DNA of 64,000 nucleotides from Pantoea sp. (lineage in GTDB: Bacteria; Pseudomonadota; Gammaproteobacteria; Enterobacterales; Enterobacteriaceae): assembly GCF_028283705.1 (NCBI RefSeq), contig NZ_JAPWKD010000032.1, positions 496,001 to 560,000 on the forward strand, in the 5' to 3' direction. Below the pieces are notes generated by a model. The model was not told the DNA's origin, searched no databases, and was given only the letters and a program-made list of their open reading frames with translations. The translations under genes and the position numbers were made by a program. Of this stretch, positions 18,346-26,930 are shown one piece after another; position 1 is the first letter of the stretch, and each line of letters begins with the position of its first letter.

Positions 18346-18365
18346 CGGGCGGCCTGGGCCGCCCG
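18346..18365. other. GC-rich hairpin downstream of rraB
   Basis: CGGGCGGCC at 18346-18354 pairs with GGCCGCCCG at 18357-18365. It is 7 bp past the rraB stop but is not followed by a T-run, so it may be a processing or stability element between rraB and miaE. Confidence 0.45.
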
Positions 18366-18372
18366 TTAATCC

Positions 18373-18795
18373 TTAGTGACGCACACCATTGTCGTCTTCA
18401 TCGTCGATAAAGTCGCCGTCATCATCTTCGTCTTCCGCATCCGGGTCTTCGAAGTAGGTGCCCCAGCCGTCGTAATCGACGTTGTATTTACCCGCCAGGT
18501 TCACCAGTTGCTCAACCTGCGCATCGATCAGTTCGGGTTTCAGAGCCGCTTCGCTCAGAATATCGACACACATCACCGTGCTGCCATCTTCCAGCTCCAG
18601 CTCCTCCGGCTCGGTGACTTCGTAGCCCAGCTTGAAGGCATCAACCGCCGCTTTTTCCAGCGAGTCAAAATTGTTGCAGGAGAGATGATGCTCGATGGTG
18701 TAGAGCGCATCCGGATCGCTGCCATCTTCCAGTAATTCATCAATGATCAACCGCGTCTCTTCGCGTTGTTCTTCCAGCAATGCTTCGTATGCCAT
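18373..18795 (-). CDS. rraB: Regulator of ribonuclease activity B
   Basis: A 140-residue acidic protein, formerly YjgD (138 aa in E. coli), with a highly acidic C-terminal tail (EDPDAEDEDDDGDFIDDEDD). RraB binds the C-terminal part of RNase E and slows decay of a subset of mRNAs by altering degradosome composition. It is 58 bp upstream of miaE on the same strand and divergent from argI. Confidence 0.94.
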   Translation of the reverse strand: MAYEALLEEQREETRLIIDELLEDGSDPDALYTIEHHLSCNNFDSLEKAAVDAFKLGYEVTEPEELELEDGSTVMCVDILSEAALKPELIDAQVEQLVNLAGKYNVDYDGWGTYFEDPDAEDEDDDGDFIDDEDDNGVRH

Positions 18796-18896
18796 GGTGA
18801 TGTCCTCAAAATGTTCGGCAATGAATGCAATTATTTTCCCACACTGCCTCGCGCGCCACTACTCAAAACACAAAGTTTCTTAACGCCGGGGTTGAA

Positions 18897-18935
18897 AATG
18901 CATATTCATCCGGTTAGATTGAATTTTAATTCATT
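18897..18935 (+). promoter_or_regulatory. Tandem ARG boxes of argI
   Basis: The core TGAATTTTAATTCA at 18920-18933 matches the ARG box (TGAATwwwwATTCA) perfectly. A weaker box core at 18899-18912 (TGCATATTCATCCG) starts 21 bp earlier, the usual centre-to-centre spacing for an ArgR hexamer. The pair ends 24 bp before the argI start, so arginine-bound ArgR should repress the gene. Confidence 0.85.
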
Positions 18936-18959
18936 TATGATGATCACACGGAGAGCTGT

Positions 18960-19967
18960 ATGAGTCAGCTGAATCAACGTCATTTCCTGAGATTGCTGGA
19001 TTTCACCCCAGCAGAAATTGATTACCTGTTAAGCCTTGCCGGTGAATTAAAAAACGCAAAGAAAAACGCCAGCGAAACGCAGTACCTGAAAGGTAAAAAC
19101 ATCGCGCTCATCTTCGAAAAAGACTCGACCCGTACCCGTTGCTCTTTCGAAGTTGCCGCTTACGACCAGGGTGCTAACGTCACTTACCTCGGCCCGAGCG
19201 GCAGCCAGATCGGCCATAAAGAGTCGATGAAAGATACCGCGCGCGTGCTGGGCCGCATGTATGACGGCATCCAGTATCGTGGCTACGGCCAGGCGCTGGT
19301 GGAAACCCTTGCCGAATACGCCGGCGTACCGGTATGGAACGGGCTGACCACCGAATTCCACCCAACACAGCTGCTGGCCGATCTCCTCACCATGCAGGAA
19401 CATTTGCCGCAGAAATCCCTGAGCGAAATGACGCTGGTGTACGTCGGTGACGCACGCAACAACATGGGTAACAGCATGCTGGAAGCGGCAGCGTTGGTCG
19501 GTCTCGATCTGCGTCTGGTCGCACCAAAAGGCTGCTGGCCAGAAGAACAACTGGTGGAGCAATGTCGTGTGGCGGCACAGAAAACCGGTGGCAAAATTAC
19601 CCTGACGGAAGATATCGCCGACGGCGTACAGGGTGCCGATTTCATCTACACTGACGTATGGGTATCGATGGGTGAAGACAAATCAGTATGGGCCGATCGT
19701 ATCGCCCTGCTGCGCCCGTATCAGGTCAACAGCGCGATGCTGGCGCTGACCGGTAATCCGCAGGTCAAATTCCTGCACTGCCTGCCCGCCTTCCACGACG
19801 ATCAAACCACCCTCGGACACCAGATGGCCGAGCAGTACGGTCTGCATGACGGCATGGAAGTCAGCAATGACGTGTTTGAGTCGGACCACAGCATCGTATT
19901 TGATCAGGCAGAGAACCGTATGCACACCATCAAAGCGGTGATGGTCGCCACGCTGGGGCAGCCGTAA
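18960..19967 (+). CDS. argI: Ornithine carbamoyltransferase
   Basis: A 335-residue cytoplasmic enzyme that joins carbamoyl phosphate and ornithine to citrulline in arginine synthesis. Signatures: STRTR (carbamoyl-phosphate loop) near residue 56, HPTQ near 133, and HCLPAFHD with the ornithine-site cysteine near 273. GGAGAG precedes the ATG. Two ARG boxes lie upstream. It is 243 bp upstream of pyrB, whose product competes for the same carbamoyl phosphate. E. coli has two isozymes (ArgI, ArgF); the location corresponds to argI. Confidence 0.96.
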   Translation: MSQLNQRHFLRLLDFTPAEIDYLLSLAGELKNAKKNASETQYLKGKNIALIFEKDSTRTRCSFEVAAYDQGANVTYLGPSGSQIGHKESMKDTARVLGRMYDGIQYRGYGQALVETLAEYAGVPVWNGLTTEFHPTQLLADLLTMQEHLPQKSLSEMTLVYVGDARNNMGNSMLEAAALVGLDLRLVAPKGCWPEEQLVEQCRVAAQKTGGKITLTEDIADGVQGADFIYTDVWVSMGEDKSVWADRIALLRPYQVNSAMLALTGNPQVKFLHCLPAFHDDQTTLGHQMAEQYGLHDGMEVSNDVFESDHSIVFDQAENRMHTIKAVMVATLGQP

Positions 19968-20007
19968 CAGCCGTCAGGGCAAACGTTTACCTCACCGCGA
20001 TTTTTGC

Positions 20008-20048
20008 TTGATGCAAATCAGTGAATGCGTATAATGCGCCACAATTTG
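20008..20048 (+). promoter_or_regulatory. pyrBI promoter with UTP-sensitive start site
   Basis: The -35 TTGATG (20008-20013) and -10 TATAAT (20030-20035) are 16 bp apart. Seven bases after the -10 comes AATTTG (20043-20048), the same initial sequence and spacing as in E. coli pyrBI. There, high UTP causes repeated U addition at the TTT and abortive release. That regulation is inferred here from the conserved sequence. Confidence 0.82.
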
Positions 20049-20060
20049 CCGGGAGGAAGC

Positions 20061-20162
20061 ATGCAACAGCGCAGCGCACAATTTGACGCTCCATTACGCC
20101 AGAAAGCTGGCGGCGCACCTGTTTCTTTCCGTCATCAATCGATCGCAAAAAAAGCCCCTTAA
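20061..20162 (+). CDS. pyrL: pyrBI leader peptide PyrL
   Basis: A 33-codon reading frame starting at an ATG with GGGAGG just upstream, in the same context as E. coli pyrL. It begins MQQRSAQFDAPLRQ and ends SIAKKAP, sharing almost no residues with the 44-residue E. coli peptide, as expected when only translation matters. Its stop falls inside the left arm and loop of the attenuator, so a ribosome closely following RNA polymerase would prevent the terminator from forming. In E. coli low UTP makes polymerase pause in the leader and allows this coupling. Confidence 0.8.
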   Translation: MQQRSAQFDAPLRQKAGGAPVSFRHQSIAKKAP

Positions 20163-20178
20163 ACAGGGGCTTTTTTTT
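20147..20178 (+). terminator. pyrBI attenuator
   Basis: AAAAAAGCCCCT pairs with AGGGGCTTTTTT around a TAAAC-type loop and the T-run continues to 20178. It ends 32 bp before pyrB. The pyrL stop codon lies within it, the expected layout of a UTP-responsive attenuator. Confidence 0.9.
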
Positions 20179-20210
20179 GTCCGTCATCCGGCAGCGCAGA
20201 GGAGAGAGCT

Positions 20211-21146
20211 ATGGCCAACCCGCTATATCGTAAGCACATTATTTCTATCAACGATCTCAGCCGCGACGAGCTTGAGCTGGTACTGCATACCGCTGCGCAG
20301 TTAAAAGCGCACCCACAGCCAGAACTACTGAAGCACAACGTGATTGCCAGCTGCTTCTTTGAAGCCTCGACCCGCACCCGCCTGTCGTTCGAAACCGCCA
20401 TCCATCGCCTCGGTGCCTCGGTGGTGGGTTTTGCTGATGGCAGCAACACCTCGCTCGGTAAAAAGGGCGAAACCCTCGCCGATACCATCTCGGTGATTGG
20501 CACCTATGTTGATGCCATCGTGATGCGCCATCCACAGGAAGGGGCTGCTCGCCTTGCGACCGAGTTTTCCGGCGGCGTGCCAATTCTTAATGCCGGTGAC
20601 GGTGCCAACCAGCATCCGACCCAAACCCTGCTCGACCTGTTCACTATCCGTGAAACTCAGAGTCGCCTGGATAACCTGAATGTGGCGATGGTCGGTGACC
20701 TGAAATATGGCCGTACCGTGCATTCCCTGACTCAGGCACTGGCGAAATTCGACGGCAACCGCTTCTTCTTTATCGCCCCTGATGCGCTGGCAATGCCGTC
20801 TTACATCACCGATATGCTGGATGAGCGGAACATCAGCTGGTCACGTCATGACAGTATCGAAGAAGTGCTGCCTCAGCTGGATATCCTGTACATGACGCGC
20901 GTGCAGAAAGAGCGTCTTGACCCGTCGGAATACGCCAACGTTAAGGCCCAGTTCATCCTGCGCGCCAGCGACCTGGTAGGGGCACGCGACAATATGAAGG
21001 TGCTGCATCCACTGCCCCGCATTGATGAGATCACCACCGACGTCGATAGCACACCACACGCCTGGTATTTCCAGCAGGCTGGTAACGGCATCTTCGCCCG
21101 CCAGGCGCTGCTGGCGCTGGTCCTGAATCGCGACCTGGCCCTGTAA
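20211..21146 (+). CDS. pyrB: Aspartate carbamoyltransferase catalytic subunit
   Basis: A 311-residue enzyme for the first committed step of pyrimidine synthesis, joining carbamoyl phosphate and aspartate. Signatures: STRTRLSFE (phosphate loop) near residue 53, HPTQTLLDL near 135, and HPLPRIDEI near 266. Three-dimensional partners are the PyrI dimers encoded 13 bp downstream, giving the allosteric (c3)2(r2)3 complex. GGAGAG precedes the ATG. Confidence 0.97.
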   Translation: MANPLYRKHIISINDLSRDELELVLHTAAQLKAHPQPELLKHNVIASCFFEASTRTRLSFETAIHRLGASVVGFADGSNTSLGKKGETLADTISVIGTYVDAIVMRHPQEGAARLATEFSGGVPILNAGDGANQHPTQTLLDLFTIRETQSRLDNLNVAMVGDLKYGRTVHSLTQALAKFDGNRFFFIAPDALAMPSYITDMLDERNISWSRHDSIEEVLPQLDILYMTRVQKERLDPSEYANVKAQFILRASDLVGARDNMKVLHPLPRIDEITTDVDSTPHAWYFQQAGNGIFARQALLALVLNRDLAL

Positions 21147-21159
21147 GGAGGAAAACAGC

Positions 21160-21624
21160 ATGACACACGATAACAAATTGCAGGTTGAAGCCATCAAACG
21201 CGGCACGGTGATTGACCATATCCCGGCGCAGGTTGGCTTTAAGTTACTGTCGCTGTTTCGCCTGACGGAAACCGATCAACGCATCACCATCGGTTTGAAT
21301 CTGCCTTCCGGCGAAATGGGACGTAAGGATCTGATCAAGATCGAAAACACCTTCCTGACCGACGATCAGATCAACCAGCTGGCGGTGTATGCGCCGCATG
21401 CCACCGTCAACCGCATCGACGAGTATGAAGTGGTGGCGAAGATCGCCCCGACTTTACCGGATCGTATCGAGCGCGTGCTCACCTGCCCGAACGGCAACTG
21501 CATCAGCCGCAGTGAACCGGTGTTCTCCAGCTTTGCGGTGAAAAAGCGCGACAATGAAGTACATCTGAAGTGCAAATATTGCGAGAAAGAGTTCGCGCAC
21601 CACGTGGTGCTCGGTCACTGGTAA
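21160..21624 (+). CDS. pyrI: Aspartate carbamoyltransferase regulatory subunit
   Basis: A 154-residue regulatory chain that binds CTP, UTP and ATP and sets PyrB activity. The four zinc ligands that hold it to PyrB are present in CPNGNC and CKYCEKEF near residues 109-141. AAGGAGG lies upstream and the gene begins 13 bp after pyrB, so the pair is co-translated. Confidence 0.97.
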   Translation: MTHDNKLQVEAIKRGTVIDHIPAQVGFKLLSLFRLTETDQRITIGLNLPSGEMGRKDLIKIENTFLTDDQINQLAVYAPHATVNRIDEYEVVAKIAPTLPDRIERVLTCPNGNCISRSEPVFSSFAVKKRDNEVHLKCKYCEKEFAHHVVLGHW

Positions 21625-21705
21625 TCGTCGGCTGCGTCCCTATAATGGGTCGATATTTTCACGTCGCGGGCAGTGGCTGGCGGCGCACTTTCTTAAGGAG
21701 AAACA

Positions 21706-22092
21706 ATGTCTCGCGAAATCAGTACTGAAAAAGCACCGGCAGCGATTGGTCCGTATGTACAGGGCGTGGATCTCGGCAGCATGATCATCACCTCCGGCCA
21801 GATTCCGGTGGATCCGCAAACCGGCGCAGTCGCGGAAGATGTTTCCGCTCAGGCGCGTCAGTCGCTGGACAACGTGAAGGCGATTGTTGAAGCCGCTGGC
21901 CTGAAAGTGGGCGATATCGTAAAAACCACGGTGTTCGTGAAAGATCTGAACGATTTCGCCACCGTTAACGCCACCTATGAAGCCTTTTTCACCGAACACA
22001 ACGCCAGCTTCCCGGCACGCTCCTGCGTAGAAGTCGCTCGTCTGCCGAAAGACGTGAAGATTGAGATCGAAGCGATCGCGATTCGTCGTTGA
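21706..22092 (+). CDS. ridA: 2-iminobutanoate/2-iminopropanoate deaminase RidA
   Basis: A 128-residue member of the YjgF/YER057c/UK114 family, the same length as E. coli RidA. The trimeric cytosolic protein hydrolyses reactive enamine/imine products of PLP enzymes such as threonine dehydratase. The family signature ARSCVEVARLPKDVKIEIEA lies at the C-terminus and includes the substrate-binding Arg. AAGGAG precedes the ATG. It follows pyrBI as in E. coli and is convergent with the hexosaminidase gene. Confidence 0.96.
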   Translation: MSREISTEKAPAAIGPYVQGVDLGSMIITSGQIPVDPQTGAVAEDVSAQARQSLDNVKAIVEAAGLKVGDIVKTTVFVKDLNDFATVNATYEAFFTEHNASFPARSCVEVARLPKDVKIEIEAIAIRR

Positions 22093-22101
22093 TCCCTTGT
22101 C

Positions 22102-22129
22102 GTAGCGGCGCGATTTATCGCGCCGCTAC
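22102..22129. repeat. REP-like palindrome, best-conserved copy
   Basis: A perfect 28-bp palindrome: left arm GTAGCGGCGCGAT, central TT, right arm ATCGCGCCGCTAC. It sits between the convergent ridA and hexosaminidase genes, 9 bp from each end. It defines the family seen in this window at 741, 9563, 29100 and 29144. Confidence 0.85.
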
Positions 22130-22137
22130 ATCCGTTG

Positions 22138-24522
22138 CTATTTGAAAGAACGTAGCAGTTTTTCCAACGGTCTCACTAAAGCCAGTACCGTTTCATCCTG
22201 CACCTGCGCAGCCGCATCCAATTTTGCCTGCATCTGCGCCACTTCGCCTGCGCCATACGCCTGATTACGCTGCAACGTCGCCACTAAATCCAGCCCGAGA
22301 CGACTCAGCTCAGCCACCTGCTGCACCTGCGGTTGCAACGCGTGTAACTGATAGTTATGCAGCGTCAGGGGCATTACCCGGTCGCAATTGCTCAACCAGC
22401 GTTGTAACTGCTGGCGAATGGCGTTGGCGGCCTGATGGTTTTCGCGATTGGCAATCAACGCATCGACCTGTTGATCCAGCAAACGTATCGCCTCACTTTC
22501 CGCAGGTAGCACGTCGGCCAGCCGGTTCAGTGGTTCGAAATAGTTGTAGTGCCCCGCCTGGAATTTCAGATGCTGGCGCGTGTAATATTGCGCCGGTTCC
22601 AGCACTTCGCTCAGCACGCGCAGCGGGGTGATATCGGTACTGTTGGCCAAACGCATCATCTGCACTTCCGCCTGCCGGTATTGTTGTAACCCTACCGACA
22701 CGGTGCTCCAGCGATCGATAGCACGCAGACGCTGGTACATATTGTCGCTGTCGTTCACATCAGCGGCAGACCACAGCCGCTCGGCCACGACAAAAGTACG
22801 TGGCCACAGTTTGGTATCAATAATCTGGCTGTTGACGTTTTCTGCCCATAACGCCGCTTCGCCGCCCAGCAGATTTTCGCTGAGCTGCTGGGTTGTCGGC
22901 AGCGACGGAGCGATGCCCGCCGGTACCTGCGCAAGGCGGCTACCTTCCGTGGGATAACGCACGTTACCCACCAGCATATAACCGGTCAGGTTATTTTCCG
23001 TCAGCGTCACCACCGGCTGCACTTCTCCCATCCAGCTATCGACACGGAACGTCACCTGCCCGGGCGATAACCAGTCAACCTGGCTGACCAGACGCCGTGC
23101 TTTGCCGTTGAAGTCGATAAACCCACGCCAGCCCTCTTTGCCGTCAATCAGGGTGAAGCTGCCCTGCACTGCACTGCCCTTCAGACGCGGCAGGGTGAAT
23201 TGCCAGCTCTGCGCCTGTTCACCCGGTTGCAGCTGATCCTGCCCATTTAACCCCTGGGGGAAAGGTTCGTTGCGGTAGTGATAAGCCGCAGGCTGCGGCT
23301 GGTCAAGATAGAAGCCGGTCGAGAGGATACCGCGATAGCCATTTTTCACCACCTCTCCCAGCGCATCCTGCCCCTGCCATGACTGGATCAGAATGCTATG
23401 CGGCAGGGAGGGATGATAGATTTCGTCCCAGCCCACCATCTGCCGCTGGTGGGCTTCGAGGATTTTTTCCACCCGCTGATTAAACCATGCCTGCAAAGCC
23501 TGGGCGTCTTTCAAGCCATGATCGCGCATAAACTGCTGAATTTTTGGGGAATCATTCCACTGCGTGGGATCAACTTCATCGCCGCCAATATGCAGGTAAG
23601 GATCCGGGAAGATCGCCGCTACCTCCCCCACCAGCGTATTAATAAAGTTGAAGACTTCTTCATTACTCGGATCGAGCAGCGGCTTAAACACCCCCCAGCC
23701 GCGCTCCATCGTATAGGGTCCCGGTGCGCTCATCAGCTCTGGCATCGCCACCGCAATGGCCGACGCATGGCCAGGCAGATCGATTTCCGGCACCACGCGG
23801 ATGCCGCGTTGCGTGGCGTATTGCACCACATCGCGCATATCCTGCTGCGTGTAGTAGCGACCATCGCTGGCTTTCTCCTGCAACTGGGGATAATGGCTGG
23901 AGGCAAAGCGCCAGCCCTGATCGTCGGTCAGATGCCAGTGGAAAACATTCATGCGTGCCGCCGCGATGCCATCAATCTGACGTTTGAGGGTCTCCACCGG
24001 CATAAAGTGGCGGGCAGAATCGATCAGCAATCCGCGCCACGCAAAGCGCGGTCGATCGTCGATGGTGACATAAGGGATCACCGTGCCACTTTCGCTGTTT
24101 TCAATCAGCTGCAATAGCGTCTCCATGCCGCGCATCGCCCCAAAGCGAGTCCTGGCCTCCAGCAGCACGCCGTCACTGTTGACCACCAGATGATAGCTTT
24201 CATCGCTGTCCGGCTGGGGGACCGGATCAACCGCATCCGCAATCTGGATGCGAATGGTGGCCTTTTCGTCTGACGCAGCGGACGGTAACAACGGCCAGCC
24301 AGTTTGCCGTGCGATGCGTGCCAGCCAGCGCGCCTCCGCCCCCTCCAGATGATCGCCTGAGATTTGCAGCGTGAGCTGTGGTGTCAGCTGATACGCTCCG
24401 CCGCTGTGTGGCTGTTCAACCTGTTGCGGCCAGGGCATGAGCGGCAGGTCACCCGCAGGTGTCGCAAAAGCAGAAAAACTCATTGCTAAACAACAGGCAA
24501 GCAGCGTTCGGGGCAGAGGCAT
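22138..24522 (-). CDS. Exported beta-N-acetylhexosaminidase (GH20)
   Basis: A 794-residue family-20 glycoside hydrolase. The ATG at 24522 was chosen because it gives a signal peptide (MPLPRTLLACCLAMSFSAFA) and has AAGGA seven bases upstream; longer in-frame starts exist. Order of parts: signal (1-21), GH20b domain (about 30-155), GH20 catalytic barrel with HIGGDEVDPTQW holding the catalytic Asp-Glu pair (D315, E316), then a helical C-terminal part. It should release terminal N-acetylglucosamine from chitobiose or other glycans in the periplasm or outside the cell. E. coli K-12 has no close equivalent here; NagZ and ChbG are unrelated. Confidence 0.88.
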   Translation of the reverse strand: MPLPRTLLACCLAMSFSAFATPAGDLPLMPWPQQVEQPHSGGAYQLTPQLTLQISGDHLEGAEARWLARIARQTGWPLLPSAASDEKATIRIQIADAVDPVPQPDSDESYHLVVNSDGVLLEARTRFGAMRGMETLLQLIENSESGTVIPYVTIDDRPRFAWRGLLIDSARHFMPVETLKRQIDGIAAARMNVFHWHLTDDQGWRFASSHYPQLQEKASDGRYYTQQDMRDVVQYATQRGIRVVPEIDLPGHASAIAVAMPELMSAPGPYTMERGWGVFKPLLDPSNEEVFNFINTLVGEVAAIFPDPYLHIGGDEVDPTQWNDSPKIQQFMRDHGLKDAQALQAWFNQRVEKILEAHQRQMVGWDEIYHPSLPHSILIQSWQGQDALGEVVKNGYRGILSTGFYLDQPQPAAYHYRNEPFPQGLNGQDQLQPGEQAQSWQFTLPRLKGSAVQGSFTLIDGKEGWRGFIDFNGKARRLVSQVDWLSPGQVTFRVDSWMGEVQPVVTLTENNLTGYMLVGNVRYPTEGSRLAQVPAGIAPSLPTTQQLSENLLGGEAALWAENVNSQIIDTKLWPRTFVVAERLWSAADVNDSDNMYQRLRAIDRWSTVSVGLQQYRQAEVQMMRLANSTDITPLRVLSEVLEPAQYYTRQHLKFQAGHYNYFEPLNRLADVLPAESEAIRLLDQQVDALIANRENHQAANAIRQQLQRWLSNCDRVMPLTLHNYQLHALQPQVQQVAELSRLGLDLVATLQRNQAYGAGEVAQMQAKLDAAAQVQDETVLALVRPLEKLLRSFK

Positions 24523-24730
24523 GAAGGGCATCCTTGTGGAAAATTGACGGACCAAAACCGGCAAAAAGCCCATTAAACCTGCTTCGCGACGCAAATCAAG
24601 CCACGCAAACCAGAAGTATGGGCGTGTTAAAACTTTTTCAGTTTAGTCAGATGGCGGATTGCACGCCTTTCATGCTTTGCAGGAACTTCTTTGCGCCTGG
24701 TCAATAACGGCCTAATTAATTTCCGCGCAA

Positions 24731-24778
24731 ACACCATATGTAGATATTACACTTCAATAAAACCACAACATATAGTTT
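24731..24778 (+). promoter_or_regulatory. Tandem NrdR boxes of nrdDG
   Basis: Box 1 ACACCATATGTAGATA (24731-24746) and box 2 CCACAACATATAGTTT (24763-24778) both resemble the NrdR consensus (ACACwATATATwGTGT). They start 32 bp apart, about three helical turns, the usual arrangement for NrdR repression of ribonucleotide reductase operons. Box 2 ends 12 bp before the nrdD start, next to its GGAGG. Confidence 0.8.
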
Positions 24779-24790
24779 CATGGAGGCTAA

Positions 24791-26930
24791 ATGGCAACGG
24801 TAGTGATTAAGCGTGATGGCTGCAAAGTGCCTTTTGATGAACAGCGCATTGCCAGTGCGGTGCAGGCTGCAGCACGCGCTGCCCAGGTGAACGATAACGC
24901 CTGGTGCACCCAGGTGGCGACTGAGGTAAGCCAGCAGCTGGCTAGCCGCGACGAAGTGGATATTCGCGACATTCAGTGCGCGGTAGAAGAGACGCTGATG
25001 AGCGGCCCCTGGCCCCAACTGGCACGCGCCTATATTGAATATCGTCACGATCGCGATCTGGCACGCGAGCAGCGCGGGAAACTGCATCACGCGATTCGTG
25101 GCCTGGTTGAACAAACCAACGCCGCCCTGCTGAATGAAAACGCCAACAAAGACAGCAAAGTGATCCCTACCCAGCGCGATTTGCTGGCTGGCATCGTGGC
25201 TAAACACTACGCACAGCAACAAATCCTGCCGCGTGATGTGGTGCTGGCGCACGAGCGCGGCGAAATCCACTACCACGATCTCGATTATTCGCCCTTCTTC
25301 CCGATGTTTAACTGCATGCTGATCGATCTGCGCGGCATGCTGACCAACGGCTTCAAAATGGGCAATGCAGAGATCGAACCGCCAAAATCGATCGCCACCG
25401 CCACCGCCGTCACCGCCCAGATCATTGCCCAGGTCGCCAGCCATATTTACGGTGGCACCACTATCAACCGCATTGACGAAGTGCTGGCCCCCTTTGTCAC
25501 CCTGAGCCTGGAAAAACACCGGGCCGTCGCACTTGAATGGCAGATTGACGATGCCGAGGCTTATGCCCGCGCGCGTACAGAAAAAGAGTGCTACGACGCC
25601 TTCCAGTCGCTGGAATATGAGGTCAACACGCTGCATACCGCTAACGGGCAAACGCCGTTTGTGACCTTTGGTTTTGGCCTCGGCACCGACTGGGCCGCGC
25701 GCCTGATACAGCAATCGATTCTGCGCAATCGCATAGCCGGACTGGGCAAAAACCATAAAACTGCGGTATTCCCAAAACTGGTGTTTGCCATTCGCGAAGG
25801 CATCAACCGTCGCGCAGGCGATATGAACTACGACATCAAACAACTGGCGCTGGAGTGCGCCAGTAAGCGCATGTACCCGGATATCCTGAATTATGATCAA
25901 GTGGTGAAAGTCACTGGATCGTTTAAAACCCCGATGGGTTGCCGCAGCTTCCTTGGCGTGTACAAGGAAAATGGTCAGCAGATTCATGAAGGACGCAATA
26001 ATCTTGGCGTCATCAGCCTCAACCTGCCGCGTATTGCGCTGGAAGCGCAGGGCGATGAAGCACGTTTCTGGTCGCTGCTGGATGAGCGTCTGGCGCTGGC
26101 AAAACGCGCGCTGATGACACGTATCGCCCGGCTGGAAAAAACCAAAGCGCGCGTCGCGCCGATTCTGTATATGGAAGGAGCCTGTGGCGTGCGTCTCAAC
26201 GCGGATGACGATATCGGGCCGATTTTCCGCAATGGCCGCGCGTCCATCTCCCTCGGCTATATCGGCCTGCATGAAACCCTCAATGCCCTGAGTGGCAACG
26301 AGGTCCATCCCTATGATGCCGATTATCTGCGCGCCAAAGGAGTGGCGATTGTCGAGCATCTGCGCCAGGCCGTCGATGCGTGGAAAGCCGAAACCGGCTA
26401 CGGCTTTAGCCTGTACAGTACGCCGAGCGAGAATCTGTGCGACCGCTTCTGCCGCCTCGATGCCGCCGAATTTGGCGTGGTACCCGGTGTCACCGACAAA
26501 GGGTATTACACCAACAGCTTCCATCTTGATGTCGAGAAGAAGGTTAATCCGTACGACAAAATTGATTTTGAGGCACCCTACCCGCCCCTCGCCAGCGGCG
26601 GTTTTATCTGTTACGGCGAATATCCCAATATCCAGCACAACCTCAAAGCGCTGGAAGATGTCTGGGATTACAGCTACGACCGCGTGCCCTATTACGGCAC
26701 CAATACGCCGATTGATGAATGCTACGAATGTGGTTTTAGCGGTGAATTCAGCTGCACCAGCAAGGGCTTTACCTGCCCCAGCTGTGGTAACCACGATCCG
26801 GCACGCGTTTCGGTGACGCGGCGCGTTGTGTGGCTATCTCGGCAGCCCGGATGCGCGTCCGTTTAACGCCGGTAAGCAGGAAGAGGTGCAGCGTCGGGTT
26901 AAACACCTGGATACGGGACAACTGGGATGA
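24791..26930 (+). CDS. nrdD: Anaerobic ribonucleoside-triphosphate reductase NrdD, frameshifted near the C-terminus
   Basis: The class III reductase makes dNTPs without oxygen, using a glycyl radical made by NrdG. An ATP-cone domain begins at the N-terminus (VVIKRDGCKVPFDEQRI) and the barrel follows E. coli NrdD closely. Zinc ligands C644, C647, C662 and C665 are intact. After TRRV (codon 679, about base 26827) the frame shifts: one extra base makes the reading VWLSRQPGCASV and it stops at 26866. Removing one base restores RRVCGYLGSPDARPFNAGKQ through to the TGA at 26928-26930, giving 712 residues, exactly the E. coli length. The lost part holds the radical-bearing Gly681, so the protein as read would be inactive. 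A sequencing error or a real inactivating mutation are both possible. Confidence 0.93.

Noticed and set aside
20083..20304. Alternative pyrL frame from a TTG, reading through the attenuator into pyrB
   Set aside because: It resembles E. coli PyrL weakly (PLKQGLFFV), but the ATG at 20061 has the ribosome site and the same position relative to the promoter as E. coli pyrL.
24716..26794. A 692-codon open frame on the minus strand across nrdD
   Set aside because: It is antisense to a clearly homologous gene, its protein resembles no family I know, and long antisense frames are common in GC-rich codons of strongly biased genes.
26819..26866. Programmed ribosomal frameshift in nrdD
   Set aside because: No stop codon, slippery heptamer or upstream Shine-Dalgarno-like stimulator is present at the shift, and such a mechanism is not known in nrdD. 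A mutation or sequencing error is simpler.
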